Below, in pieces: positions 32,306-40,870 of a DNA stretch of 42,291 bases. Made by a program: the position numbers and the translations under genes. This DNA comes from an uncultured Thomasclavelia sp. GTDB taxonomy: Bacteria; Bacillota_I; Bacilli_A; Erysipelotrichales; Coprobacillaceae. The notes below the pieces were generated by a model. That model did not search any database, was not told the DNA's origin, and saw nothing but the letters and a program-made list of their open reading frames with translations. The stretch spans positions 1 to 42,291 of the forward strand of contig CAJUOR010000008.1 in the NCBI GenBank assembly GCA_910588165.1, given 5' to 3'. Numbering within the stretch: position 1 is the first letter of the stretch; each line of letters opens with the position of its first letter.

Positions 32306-34918
32306 CTAGTTTAAAGCTTTTTTTATTTCAGAAATCACAGCATTTTTCTTATCAATGCACTTGCTTCCGCCTTGAGCGAAGTCAGGCTTTCCGCCACCTC
32401 GTCCCTCGCAAACAGCATTTACTGCTTTAACTAAATCTCCGGCTTTAATTCCTTTGGCAGTTAAATCTTTAGTTACCGCAACAAAATATGACAATTTATC
32501 ATTCCTTGTACTTAACAATAAGACAACACCTGAATCTAATGAATCACGGTAACTAAACGCTAAATTCTTCAATGCCGCATTATCTGTTTCATTACTTTCT
32601 ACAGCTAAGAAGGCAACATCACCAATCATCTCTACATCTTTTAAGGCATCTTTAGCTTCATAAGCATTGATTCTATCTTGTAATGTCGCATTTTCCTTTT
32701 TCAAAGTCGCATTTTCATTTAATGTAGCTTCAGCTTTTTCAACTACCATTTCAACATTACCGGCTTTTAAAATAGATGCCGTTGTTTCTAAAAGTTTTTC
32801 GCTATGTTTAAAAGCTTCATAAGCAGCTAAGCCCGTTACCGCTTCAATACGACGAATGCCTGAACCGATACTTTCTTCGCTGACAATTCTAAATAGACCG
32901 ATATCTGAACTTGAAGCTACATGGCAACCACCACACAATTCAATCGAATAATCGCCCACCGAAACAACACGAACTTCATTACCGTATTTTTCTGAGAATA
33001 GAGCCATTGCCCCCCTCTTTTTAGCTTCTTCAATGTTCATATTTTCAATTGTAACTTTTTCGGCTTTGAAAATTTCCTCGTTAACACGTCTTTCAACTTC
33101 TGCTAACTGTTCATTCGTTAATTTTTCATAATGGGTAAAGTCAAAACGCAAACGTTCGCAATCCACATAAGAACCCGCCTGATTGATATGATCACCAACG
33201 GTTAATTTCAAAGCTTTTTGAAGAATGTGCGTTGCGGTATGGTTGCATTGAATTTTAGCACGTTTGGCACAGTCAACCATCTGATTTAAAGTATCATTAA
33301 CAGCTAATTGTCCTTGAACGTTCACCAAATGTAATAAGTGTTGTTTATTTGGCGCATTCACTACAGATTTAACCTCGGCTTTAAAGCTATCATTTGAAAC
33401 ACAGCCCGTATCAGCACATTGTCCACCCATTTCAGCATAGAAATTAGTGTTATCTAACATGATATCCATTTCGCCTTCGCATTGTTCAACTAAATGTCCA
33501 TCTTTGAAAATCGCAATAACTTTACCACTGATTGGTTGTGGATTATAAATAAATTCACTAGGTGTCATAAAATCCATTAACTCGGCATTTTGACTTCCCA
33601 TAGATTCAACTTTGCCACGAGCATTTTTAGCCATTGTTTTTTGTCTAGTCATCGCTTCTTTAAAACCTTCCTCATCGACATCAATGCCTTGTTCATTGGC
33701 AATTTCCAAGGTCAATTCAAATGGGAATCCATAAGTATCATACAAACGGAAAGCATCAGCACCTGCCAATGTATTATTTTCAACCTGAGCTAACATATTG
33801 CCTAGCATCTTTTCACCATCGTTTAAAGTTGCATGGAATTTTTCTTCTTCGATTTTAACTAAACGAGCAATGAAGTCAACTTTTTCAGGTAAATATGTAT
33901 AGTAATCTTTCATAATATCGCTGACAACACTCACCAATTCAAACATGAAGGCATCCTGAATGCCGATTTTCTTACCATAACGCACAGCGCGTCTTAAAAT
34001 ACGGCGTAACACATATCCGCGACCTTCATTCGAGAAGCTTGCCCCGTCAGCTAATGCGAAAGTTACTGTACGAATATGGTCGGCAATCACACGATAAGCC
34101 ATCTTGTCTTGGGCATATCCGATTTTAGCTTTCTTTTGGGTTGCTTCAATAATCGGCAAGAAAAAATCCGTATCAAAATTAGTTTCGCCTTCTTGAATGA
34201 CACTGACTAAACGTTCTAAGCCCATGCCTGTATCAATGTTCTTATGAGGTAATTCCTGATACTGCTCTCTAGGCACATTGGTTTTAGCGTTATATTGACT
34301 AAATACTAAATTCCATATTTCAACATAACGATCATTTTCTAATTCTTCAAAGAATAAGCTTTCACCGATATGTTCAGGATCGTATTTTTCGCCACGATCA
34401 TAGAAGATTTCTGAATCAGGACCACAAGGCCCTTCGCCGATTTCCCAGAAGTTATTAGGTGTTTTTAATAAGTGGCTTGGGTCAACCCCTAAACTAATCC
34501 AATGGTTGTAGGCATCATCATCTTTATCATGGACTGTGATGTATAATTTTTCTTTTTCAAATCCTAACCATTCACTTGAAGTCAAAAACTCCCAAGCAAA
34601 TTCAATCGCTTCATGTTTAAAATAATCACCGATTGAGAAGTTTCCTAACATTTCAAAGAAGGTATGGTGTCTAGCCGTTACCCCAACATTTTCAATATCA
34701 TTTGTACGAATGGACTTTTGAGCATTCGTAATACGTGGATTTTCAGGCTTCATCGTACCATCAAAGTATTTTTTCAAAGCCGCAACACCCGCACCAATCC
34801 ATAAAAGTGTTGGATCGTCAACAGGAATTAAAGACATACTTGGTTCAATCGCATGTCCTTTAGATTTGAAGAAGTCCAAAAACATTTGTCGAGTTTCATT
34901 TCCGGTTATTTTTTTCAT
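32306..34918 (-). CDS. alaS: alanyl-tRNA synthetase
   Basis: Charges tRNA-Ala. 870 residues from the ATG at 34918, 9 nt after AAAGG; in-frame codons further upstream fall in the T-box leader. Class II catalytic core with RITNAQKSIRTNDIENVG (motif 1 region), HHTFFEMLGNFSIGDYF (motif 2) and GMGLERLVSV; the editing domain has HTATHILQKAL and the zinc-site CGGCHVASSSDIG (about 665); the C-terminal DHHA1 domain has EGRGGGKPDFAQGG. All key motifs are intact. Regulated by a T-box with its own promoter. No clear terminator follows, so read-through into ireB-ruvX is likely. Confidence 0.97.
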   Translation of the reverse strand: MKKITGNETRQMFLDFFKSKGHAIEPSMSLIPVDDPTLLWIGAGVAALKKYFDGTMKPENPRITNAQKSIRTNDIENVGVTARHHTFFEMLGNFSIGDYFKHEAIEFAWEFLTSSEWLGFEKEKLYITVHDKDDDAYNHWISLGVDPSHLLKTPNNFWEIGEGPCGPDSEIFYDRGEKYDPEHIGESLFFEELENDRYVEIWNLVFSQYNAKTNVPREQYQELPHKNIDTGMGLERLVSVIQEGETNFDTDFFLPIIEATQKKAKIGYAQDKMAYRVIADHIRTVTFALADGASFSNEGRGYVLRRILRRAVRYGKKIGIQDAFMFELVSVVSDIMKDYYTYLPEKVDFIARLVKIEEEKFHATLNDGEKMLGNMLAQVENNTLAGADAFRLYDTYGFPFELTLEIANEQGIDVDEEGFKEAMTRQKTMAKNARGKVESMGSQNAELMDFMTPSEFIYNPQPISGKVIAIFKDGHLVEQCEGEMDIMLDNTNFYAEMGGQCADTGCVSNDSFKAEVKSVVNAPNKQHLLHLVNVQGQLAVNDTLNQMVDCAKRAKIQCNHTATHILQKALKLTVGDHINQAGSYVDCERLRFDFTHYEKLTNEQLAEVERRVNEEIFKAEKVTIENMNIEEAKKRGAMALFSEKYGNEVRVVSVGDYSIELCGGCHVASSSDIGLFRIVSEESIGSGIRRIEAVTGLAAYEAFKHSEKLLETTASILKAGNVEMVVEKAEATLNENATLKKENATLQDRINAYEAKDALKDVEMIGDVAFLAVESNETDNAALKNLAFSYRDSLDSGVVLLLSTRNDKLSYFVAVTKDLTAKGIKAGDLVKAVNAVCEGRGGGKPDFAQGGSKCIDKKNAVISEIKKALN

Positions 34919-34944
34919 TTTACTCATCCTTTCTTTTATTAAAA

Positions 34945-35152
34945 AAATAAAAAGTCCTTCCACTAAGGAACGACTATATCGCGGTACCATCCTATTTTAT
35001 GCCTAAGCATACACCTTTAATAGTTATAACGGAACTACCGGTGAGGATTAGTCACTCTCCAAAGGAGCTTCGGTTGTTTAAGCTATTGACTTGCACCGAC
35101 CGTCAACTCTCTGAAAACTATTCACAACCTACTTGTCTTTATCATCGATTTC
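34945..35152 (-). promoter_or_regulatory. T-box riboswitch controlling alaS
   Basis: Minus strand. The T-box core GGATGGTACCGCG (34980-34992) pairs with the uncharged tRNA acceptor end. Just after it, AGTC-G-TTCC-TTAGT-GGAA-G-GACT then TTTTT (about 34950-34976) is the terminator. Upstream, the Stem I pieces are visible: GGTTGT/ACAACC base helix, AGAGAGTTGAC, the distal-loop GGTGCAAG, GTCAAT. The specifier position reads GCT (35081-35083), an alanine codon, which fits the downstream gene. Stem I begins at the stop codon of the upstream permease gene. Confidence 0.9.
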
Positions 35153-36220
35153 ATTGGAATTATAGACTATTTTTTCTTCTTTTTCAAGCCATATTTTCTT
35201 AAAAACAATATCTTCGTATAAGATTTTGACAATAATCATAAGAAGCGGTGAAAAAATCATGCCCACAACCCCAAAAAGCGCTCCAAAAAAAGAAATACCG
35301 AAGATACCGACAACCGGGTGAAGATAAATCATATTTTGTAAAAGGATGGGCTGAATTAAGCTCGATTCCAAACTTTGCAGACCAAAAGAAATGATGATGG
35401 CAATAATACCTTGCATCTGGCTAGTCATAAAACCGGCAATCGCTAAAGGAATTAAACCGATATACGGACCAATATAGGGAATCAGATTCGTTCCGGCTAA
35501 AATCGCCGCAAAAATCAAAGGATAGTCAAATTTAAAAACCGTCAAAACAAGCGCACTCACCACAAAAAAAATCAACGTATCATAAAGCATCGAACGCAAA
35601 AACATAAATGTGCAATGCCCTATTTTCTTAGATATTTCACGATATTCCTTACGATATTTACGGGGGGCTAAATCATAATAATAACATGTCACTTTTTTAA
35701 AATCTAAAGAAAGATATAAGGCTGCCCCGGCACCGATTCCTAACTGAAAAAAACTATCCATTAAATTACCGACCCGACTAAACAGCGTACCACAGCACGT
35801 TTGAATTAAATTTGGCAGCTGTTCTTCTAAATGAAATGAAGATAAAATACGGCTCATTTCACTGTTTTCAAAGCTTTTATAATAGCTAGATAGACTTGGT
35901 AAATAATCTATAAACCCTTGAAGCTGAGCTGTCATTTTAGGAATAAGGTAGATTAAGCCACCCGCAAACAGAAACGCTATTATTAAGTAGACCATGAAAC
36001 ACGCTATGTTTCTTTTGATTTTCAATCGTGTTAAACGAATAATCAACGGTTCTAATAAAAAGCTGATAAAAACACCGATTAAAACCGGAATCAAAGCTTC
36101 AATCGTTATTTTTACCAAATTAAAAACATGATAAATATCGCCGATAATATAGAAAGTTATCGCTATAATTGACCATAATAAGATTAGTTTAATATATTTT
36201 TCATTTTTTAATTTATCCAT
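35129..36220 (-). CDS. AI-2E family (YrrI-type) membrane permease
   Basis: 363 residues from the ATG at 36220 (weak GGTG site). Two hydrophobic hairpins near the N-terminus, a soluble helical middle (about 100-140) and a C-terminal membrane block. Family signatures: FAAILAGTNLIPYIGPYIGL (about 255-275), then SFGLQSLESSLIQPILL and VVGIFGISFFGALFGVVGMI. In B. subtilis yrrI lies at the same place, next to alaS. The substrate is unknown. The last codons contain the alaS promoter, and the stop codon lies in the T-box Stem I. A CACC-TTATAAAT-GGTG hairpin covers the ribosome site and may lower translation. Confidence 0.87.
   Translation of the reverse strand: MDKLKNEKYIKLILLWSIIAITFYIIGDIYHVFNLVKITIEALIPVLIGVFISFLLEPLIIRLTRLKIKRNIACFMVYLIIAFLFAGGLIYLIPKMTAQLQGFIDYLPSLSSYYKSFENSEMSRILSSFHLEEQLPNLIQTCCGTLFSRVGNLMDSFFQLGIGAGAALYLSLDFKKVTCYYYDLAPRKYRKEYREISKKIGHCTFMFLRSMLYDTLIFFVVSALVLTVFKFDYPLIFAAILAGTNLIPYIGPYIGLIPLAIAGFMTSQMQGIIAIIISFGLQSLESSLIQPILLQNMIYLHPVVGIFGISFFGALFGVVGMIFSPLLMIIVKILYEDIVFKKIWLEKEEKIVYNSNEIDDKDK
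35159..35187 (-). promoter_or_regulatory. alaS: sigma-A promoter of T-box-alaS, inside the permease gene
   Basis: Minus strand TTGAAA (35182-35187), 17-nt spacer, perfect TATAAT (35159-35164), inside the last 20 codons of the permease gene. Transcription would start near 35152, just before the T-box Stem I. Confidence 0.75.
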
Positions 36221-36268
36221 AACATCACCATTTATAAGGTGGGCATTTTTAACTTTTTTATGCCTAGA

Positions 36269-36301
36269 CAAAAAAGAACCAATCATCATGACTGGTTCTT
36301 G
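36269..36301 (-). terminator. terminator of the mnmA-recD2 operon
   Basis: Minus strand AAGAACCA (36293-36300), 11-nt loop, TGGTTCTT (36274-36281), then TTTTGTC; it follows the small gene at 36305-36436 by 4 nt. Confidence 0.75.
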
Positions 36302-36304
36302 CCA

Positions 36305-36436
36305 CTAGAAATGAAGCTTTCTTTTCAACTGTCGACTCATACGCTTGGCTTTGCGTTTCATTTTCGGATCTTGGGTAATCCCATAACCAACCGCAGTAAC
36401 TCCGGCAATCAACATGACTTCCGCCATTCTCATCAT
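36305..36436 (-). CDS. small basic membrane-associated protein, 43 residues
   Basis: A 43-residue frame with GAGGTG 6 nt before its ATG, between recD2 and its terminator. The product has a short hydrophobic segment (MAEVMLIAGVTAVGYGI, about 4-20) followed by a strongly basic tail (KMKRKAKRMSRQLKRKL, 11 Lys/Arg in the last 19 residues). Small proteins with a helix and basic tail sit near recD2 and yrrI in other Firmicutes (such as B. subtilis yrzR, by position), but I cannot confirm homology. A candidate promoter for it is listed at 36457-36486. Confidence 0.65.
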   Translation of the reverse strand: MMRMAEVMLIAGVTAVGYGITQDPKMKRKAKRMSRQLKRKLHF

Positions 36437-36456
36437 TTTATTCACCTCATTTTCTA

Positions 36457-36486
36457 AAAATACACTTTTAGTTTGCTTCTAGTCAA
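36457..36486 (-). promoter_or_regulatory. possible promoter of the 43-residue protein gene
   Basis: Minus strand TTGACT (36481-36486, overlapping the recD2 stop), 18-nt spacer, TATTTT (36457-36462). Confidence 0.35.
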
Positions 36487-38674
36487 TAAAATCATACGGC
36501 GAAAGTGCTTCTTTTTGTATAAAACATTCTTTTAATGTCGTTTCTCGCTTATTTTCATTATGGGCGATTCCCGAAATAAAAGCTTGCTTTTCTCCAATTA
36601 AAAACAAAGCTTGCTTCGCACGAGTCATACCTGTATAAATCAAATTCTTTTTCAGCATACGTCCATGTCTAAAGACAAAAGGCATCACAACGATTTTAAA
36701 TTCACTACCTTGTGCCTTGTGGATAGACATACAGTAAGCTAGTGTCAGCTGATTGAAATCTTGACTTGTGTATTCAACAATATCGCCTTCAAAATCAACA
36801 AAAATTTTATCTTGTTGGTAGTAAAAGCCGTCTTTTTTTTGAATTTCGATAATAATCCCGATATCGCCATTAAAAACATTATCATCAGGGCGATTCTTCA
36901 ACTGTAGCACTTTATCGCCTTCACGGAAAATATGTTGATAAATGCGAACCTCAGGTTTATTTTCAGCTTTAGGATTTAACAAATTTTGCAAAGCCTCGTT
37001 GATGGCATCAACGCCGGCTGCTCCTTGATACATCGGAGATAAAACTTGAAAATCATAAAAGTCATAGCCTTCATCAACTGCTTTTTGAATAATTTTAGAA
37101 ACAAAGCGAATCACATCTTGTTCCTTGCACGGCATAAAATGAATATCCTGATAATTGTCAATTTCTTCTAAAGCGTGCAATTCATCATGCCTAATGGCAT
37201 GGGATATAGAAATAATGCCCGATTTGGCTTGTTGTCTGAAAATATGCTTAAGAAACACACACTCAATTTGTTTAGTTTCGATCAAGTCATACAGCACTTG
37301 TCCTGGGGCAATCGAAGGCAGCTGTGCCTCATCTCCAATCAATAAGATTTTAGTTACTTGTCCGCAAGCAGCTAATAACCGACTAAATAAAAATGTATCG
37401 ACCATTGAAAATTCATCAATAATCAATAAGTCAGCACTAATAGGGTGGTTTTCATCATGGTTAAACGTATTGGTATAGACGTCCCATTTTAATAAACGAT
37501 GAATCGTTGTTGCTTCCAACTCACAAGCCTCACTTAAACGTTTCGCTGCTCTACCTGTCGGTGCGACTAAAGCGATTTGCTTACCCGGTTCGATTTTTTG
37601 ATACAGTGTCAACATCGCTTTAACAATTGTCGTTTTACCCGTTCCCGGTCCCCCACTTAAAATCATCAAATCATTTTCTAAAAAAGCATAAATAGCTTCT
37701 CTTTGACTTTCATCATATTCAATATTCCATTTTTCTTCTAATGTCGCAATACCTTCTTCTACATCTTCAAAATCATAATCGGGATTAGAAACACCCGCAA
37801 TATATTTTTTCAAAGTATTGGCAATAATCTTTTCTGCTCGATATAAACTTTCCGGATAATACCTGCCATCTTCTAAAACAATTTTTTCATCACGCAACAA
37901 TGCCTCCAAGATTTCAGTCATATCATCAATCATGGGAAATTGTCTTTTAAAGCGTGAAGAAATAATCTCATAGCCAAGGTAGGTACTACCTTGATTCATA
38001 CACTCTTGTTTGATGATATATAACAAAGCAGTTTGTAACCGATAAGGGTGATCAGGCTGAAAAGCTAAGGAAAGTGCTAATTCATCAGCGGTTTTAAAAC
38101 CAATCCCTTCAACATTTTCCGCTAGTAAATAAGGATTTTCAGAAACGATTTGAACCGTATCCTTTGGATATACCCCCATGATTTTCGTTGCCATTTTTAA
38201 AGAAATGCCATGGCTTAAAAAGAACTGCAAGGTTTTATGTTGGTCATCTTTTTCAGTCAAAACTTTTTCTATAACCTTTTTTCGCTCTTCCGTCATTCCT
38301 CGCACTTGATTTAAAGCGTCCGGATTTTCTACAATTTTCTTCAAAGCATCAGGTCCTAAAGCCTCAACTACGTGTTTGGCTAAAACAGGACCAACACCTT
38401 GAAACAAAGAAGAAGATAAGTAACGGACGACAGCTTCGCCATCGTCTGTCGTAACTACTTCATAGCTTGATATTTTAAACTGTTTGCCGTATTTATGATG
38501 TGTGGTAAATTCACCTTCAAAACGATAAGTTAACGACGTGCTGTAATCTGGCATATAACCGGTCATTAAGACCGGTCTATCCATTTCGTTAGTTGTTACG
38601 TTTACGACAATAAAATCTGTTTCTTCGCTATAAAAACAGATTTGGTTAATTTTACCTGTTAAAACTTCACTCAT
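36479..38674 (-). CDS. recD2: ATP-dependent DNA helicase RecD2
   Basis: 5'-3' superfamily 1B helicase that acts outside RecBCD in repair and fork maintenance. 731 residues. The N-terminal OB-like and helix-hairpin-helix region (VRYLSSSLFQGVGPVLAKHV, then EGIGFKTADELA) is typical of RecD2. Helicase motifs: I LSGGPGTGKTT (about 341), II LLIIDEFSMVD, III LIGDEAQLPSIAPGQ, IV HIFRQ, V SIHKAQGSEFK, VI YTGMTRAKQALFLIG. The ATG overlaps the mnmA stop by one base (TAATG). No ribosome-site problem or breakage is seen. Confidence 0.96.
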   Translation of the reverse strand: MSEVLTGKINQICFYSEETDFIVVNVTTNEMDRPVLMTGYMPDYSTSLTYRFEGEFTTHHKYGKQFKISSYEVVTTDDGEAVVRYLSSSLFQGVGPVLAKHVVEALGPDALKKIVENPDALNQVRGMTEERKKVIEKVLTEKDDQHKTLQFFLSHGISLKMATKIMGVYPKDTVQIVSENPYLLAENVEGIGFKTADELALSLAFQPDHPYRLQTALLYIIKQECMNQGSTYLGYEIISSRFKRQFPMIDDMTEILEALLRDEKIVLEDGRYYPESLYRAEKIIANTLKKYIAGVSNPDYDFEDVEEGIATLEEKWNIEYDESQREAIYAFLENDLMILSGGPGTGKTTIVKAMLTLYQKIEPGKQIALVAPTGRAAKRLSEACELEATTIHRLLKWDVYTNTFNHDENHPISADLLIIDEFSMVDTFLFSRLLAACGQVTKILLIGDEAQLPSIAPGQVLYDLIETKQIECVFLKHIFRQQAKSGIISISHAIRHDELHALEEIDNYQDIHFMPCKEQDVIRFVSKIIQKAVDEGYDFYDFQVLSPMYQGAAGVDAINEALQNLLNPKAENKPEVRIYQHIFREGDKVLQLKNRPDDNVFNGDIGIIIEIQKKDGFYYQQDKIFVDFEGDIVEYTSQDFNQLTLAYCMSIHKAQGSEFKIVVMPFVFRHGRMLKKNLIYTGMTRAKQALFLIGEKQAFISGIAHNENKRETTLKECFIQKEALSPYDFID

Positions 38675-39801
38675 TATAGATAGTTCAATGCCTTTCCATT
38701 TTTATATACTTTATCAATTGTCCCTCCGCCTAGACACACATCGCCATCATAAAATACAGCTGCTTGTCCTGGGGTAACTGCCTTAAGCGGTTCATCAAAA
38801 GTAACATAGACATGTGTTTCATCTATCTTCTTCACAGTGACACCATTATCTTTTTGACGATAACGGAACTTTGCCTGACAATGAAATTCATCGCCATGAT
38901 TATCTAAAATCCAATTCATATCGCTAATCAAAGCTCCGTGACTATGAAGCCATTCGCTCTCATCACCTTGAGCAATATACAGCACATTTTGATCATAATC
39001 TTTACCACAAACAAACCAAGGTGCTTTAGCCCCACCGATATTCAACCCTTTACGCTGACCGATCGTATAATACATAATCCCTTGATGTTCGCCTATAACC
39101 TTTTTAGACACAATATCCACCATCTTCCCCGGTTTAGCAGGAATGTAGTTTTTCAAAAACTCGCGGAAATCTCGTTCTCCGATGAAACAAATACCCGTAC
39201 TATCTTTTTTATGTGCTACAGGTAAATCCAATTGGCTTGCCAACTCACGCACTTGAGCTTTTGTCAATTCTCCTACCGGAAATAAAGCATTACGTATTTG
39301 CGTTTGTGAAAGTTGACATAAGAAATAAGTTTGATCCTTATTCGTATCGATACCTTTAAGCATCACCGATTCATTCTCATGATGTTCAATTCTTGCATAG
39401 TGTCCGGTCGCAATATAATCAGCCCCAATAGACATGGCATAATCTAAAAAAGCCTTAAACTTAATATGTTTGTTGCATAAAATATCCGGATTAGGTGTTC
39501 TTCCCTTAGCATATTCATCAATAAAATAAGTGAAAACCTGATCCCAATATTCCTTAATAAAATCAACACGACGAATCTCAATGCCCAAATGCCTAGCGAC
39601 ATTGATAGCATCTTGGTAGTCTTTCTCTTGGGGACAGACATCATCATTATTCGTCGGATTACCTAATATGTCATTATTTAAGCTACTATCCCAATTTCGC
39701 ATAAAGACACCGATAACCTCATAACCTTGTTCCTTCAACAAATAGGCAGCTACAGCTGAATCAACGCCACCTGATAAACCTAAAACGACTCTTTTTTTCA
39801 T
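38674..39801 (-). CDS. mnmA: tRNA 2-thiouridylase MnmA
   Basis: Adds the 2-thio group to U34 of tRNA-Lys, -Glu and -Gln using sulfur from a cysteine desulfurase. 375 residues with PP-loop VVLGLSGGVDSAVAAYLL (about 5-22), the two catalytic cysteines in PNPDILCNKHIKF (about 104) and DSTGICFIGER (about 201), and YTIGQRKGLNIGG. GGAGGG lies 7 nt before the ATG. It leads the mnmA-recD2 run. No dedicated cysteine desulfurase gene lies next to it; SufS at 5608 is the only one in the window. Confidence 0.97.
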   Translation of the reverse strand: MKKRVVLGLSGGVDSAVAAYLLKEQGYEVIGVFMRNWDSSLNNDILGNPTNNDDVCPQEKDYQDAINVARHLGIEIRRVDFIKEYWDQVFTYFIDEYAKGRTPNPDILCNKHIKFKAFLDYAMSIGADYIATGHYARIEHHENESVMLKGIDTNKDQTYFLCQLSQTQIRNALFPVGELTKAQVRELASQLDLPVAHKKDSTGICFIGERDFREFLKNYIPAKPGKMVDIVSKKVIGEHQGIMYYTIGQRKGLNIGGAKAPWFVCGKDYDQNVLYIAQGDESEWLHSHGALISDMNWILDNHGDEFHCQAKFRYRQKDNGVTVKKIDETHVYVTFDEPLKAVTPGQAAVFYDGDVCLGGGTIDKVYKNGKALNYL

Positions 39802-39823
39802 CTGCTATCCCTCCGTGTTTTAT

Positions 39824-39833
39824 ATAATACCAT
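39824..39833 (-). promoter_or_regulatory. mnmA: extended -10 promoter candidate of mnmA
   Basis: Minus strand TATGG-TATTAT with TGG extended -10; no good -35. The same 15 bases (TTATGGTATTATATA) occur at the tRNA-Val promoter. Confidence 0.4.
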
Positions 39834-39862
39834 AAGTCTTTCAGAATTAACAGTAACAAACA

Positions 39863-39889
39863 CAAAAAAGCGACGTCTTTTGACGTCAC
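39863..39889 (-). terminator. terminator of the ROK kinase gene
   Basis: Minus strand GTGACGTC-AAAA-GACGTCGC then TTTTTTG, starting at the stop codon. Confidence 0.8.
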
Positions 39890-40809
39890 TATTTCAATCT
39901 GGACATTGGAAGCATAGCCGCACCAATCGCACCGCAATCTTCTAATTTCGCAGGTAAGAATTTTATGTGTCCTCGCATTCCAACGTGTACTTTGGCATTA
40001 AATTGTTCAATTAAGCGTTCAAAGAAATACTCTTTAGATTTCATAACACCGCCGCCTAATATAAAAGCATACGGATCAACTGTATGAGCAATATTGGCAA
40101 ACATATTAGACAACATAGCAATTGTGTCATCAACAATACTTTGAGCCTTCAAATCACCATTCGCAGCTAATTCAAAGACATTTCCGGCATGTTTAACAAC
40201 ATCTTCACCTAAAATTTCTTTACCTTTTCGTGTAATAGCTGTTCCGCTTGCCTCTCCTTCAGCTGCCCCCGGATTTAAACCACCGAATTTATAACCATTA
40301 TTTTTAACGATGATATTACCGATTTCCCCGGCATGTCCACGTCCGCCGGAAACCAATTTACCATCTACAATTAAAGCACCACCAATACCGGTAGAAATAG
40401 TCACATAATAAACAATCGGTAAACCTTTACCTGCCCCTAACAAAGCTTCTGCCAAGCCGGCAACATTAGCATCATTATCAATAAATGTAGGTAAGTTAAA
40501 GCGATTGGCTAATTTCTGACAAATCGGATAATTTTCAAATCCGGGTAAATTAGTTGCCATAATCATGACACCTCTAACCGTATCAACTGGTCCCGGTACA
40601 CCAATACCGATACCTTCAACTCCACTTATACCACCACATACACTGTAATCTAAGGATTCGATCTGTCTGATGATTTTAGCACAAACATAATCAGGACCTT
40701 TTTCACGTTCTGTGACATCTTTGACTTCACTATATGAGTTACCTTCTTCGTCCACTAACAGTGTACGAACATTTGTTCCTCCCAAGTCAATCCCAATATA
40801 ATATTTCAT
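39889..40809 (-). CDS. glcK: ROK family glucokinase, zinc-site cysteines missing
   Basis: 306 residues from the ATG at 40809; AGGAGG lies 10 nt upstream. Actin-like ROK kinase: phosphate-1 IGIDLGGTNVRTLLVD, substrate and catalytic FIDNDANVAGLAE (about 106-118), phosphate-2 ISTGIGGALIVDGK, HAGEIGNIIV and adenosine-site AFILGGGVM. It most likely phosphorylates glucose to glucose-6-phosphate. The ROK zinc motif CxCGxxGCxE is replaced by FGGLNPGAAEGEASGT, which keeps the glutamate but has no cysteine, so it should not bind zinc there; the His in HAGEIG remains. It has its own promoter and terminator. Confidence 0.88.
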   Translation of the reverse strand: MKYYIGIDLGGTNVRTLLVDEEGNSYSEVKDVTEREKGPDYVCAKIIRQIESLDYSVCGGISGVEGIGIGVPGPVDTVRGVMIMATNLPGFENYPICQKLANRFNLPTFIDNDANVAGLAEALLGAGKGLPIVYYVTISTGIGGALIVDGKLVSGGRGHAGEIGNIIVKNNGYKFGGLNPGAAEGEASGTAITRKGKEILGEDVVKHAGNVFELAANGDLKAQSIVDDTIAMLSNMFANIAHTVDPYAFILGGGVMKSKEYFFERLIEQFNAKVHVGMRGHIKFLPAKLEDCGAIGAAMLPMSRLK

Positions 40810-40841
40810 TTTTATATTCCTCCTCATGCTTTTCTTATTTT

Positions 40842-40870
40842 ATTATACTATACTAGCGAAGCGGTTTCAA
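40842..40870 (-). promoter_or_regulatory. glcK: strong sigma-A promoter of glcK
   Basis: Minus strand TTGAAA (40865-40870), 17-nt spacer, perfect TATAAT (40842-40847). The -35 overlaps the stop codon of the RluA-type gene. Confidence 0.8.

Noticed and set aside
34999..35202. Plus-strand reading frame of 67 codons
   Set aside because: Lies over the minus-strand T-box leader and the end of the permease gene; no ribosome site or recognisable product.
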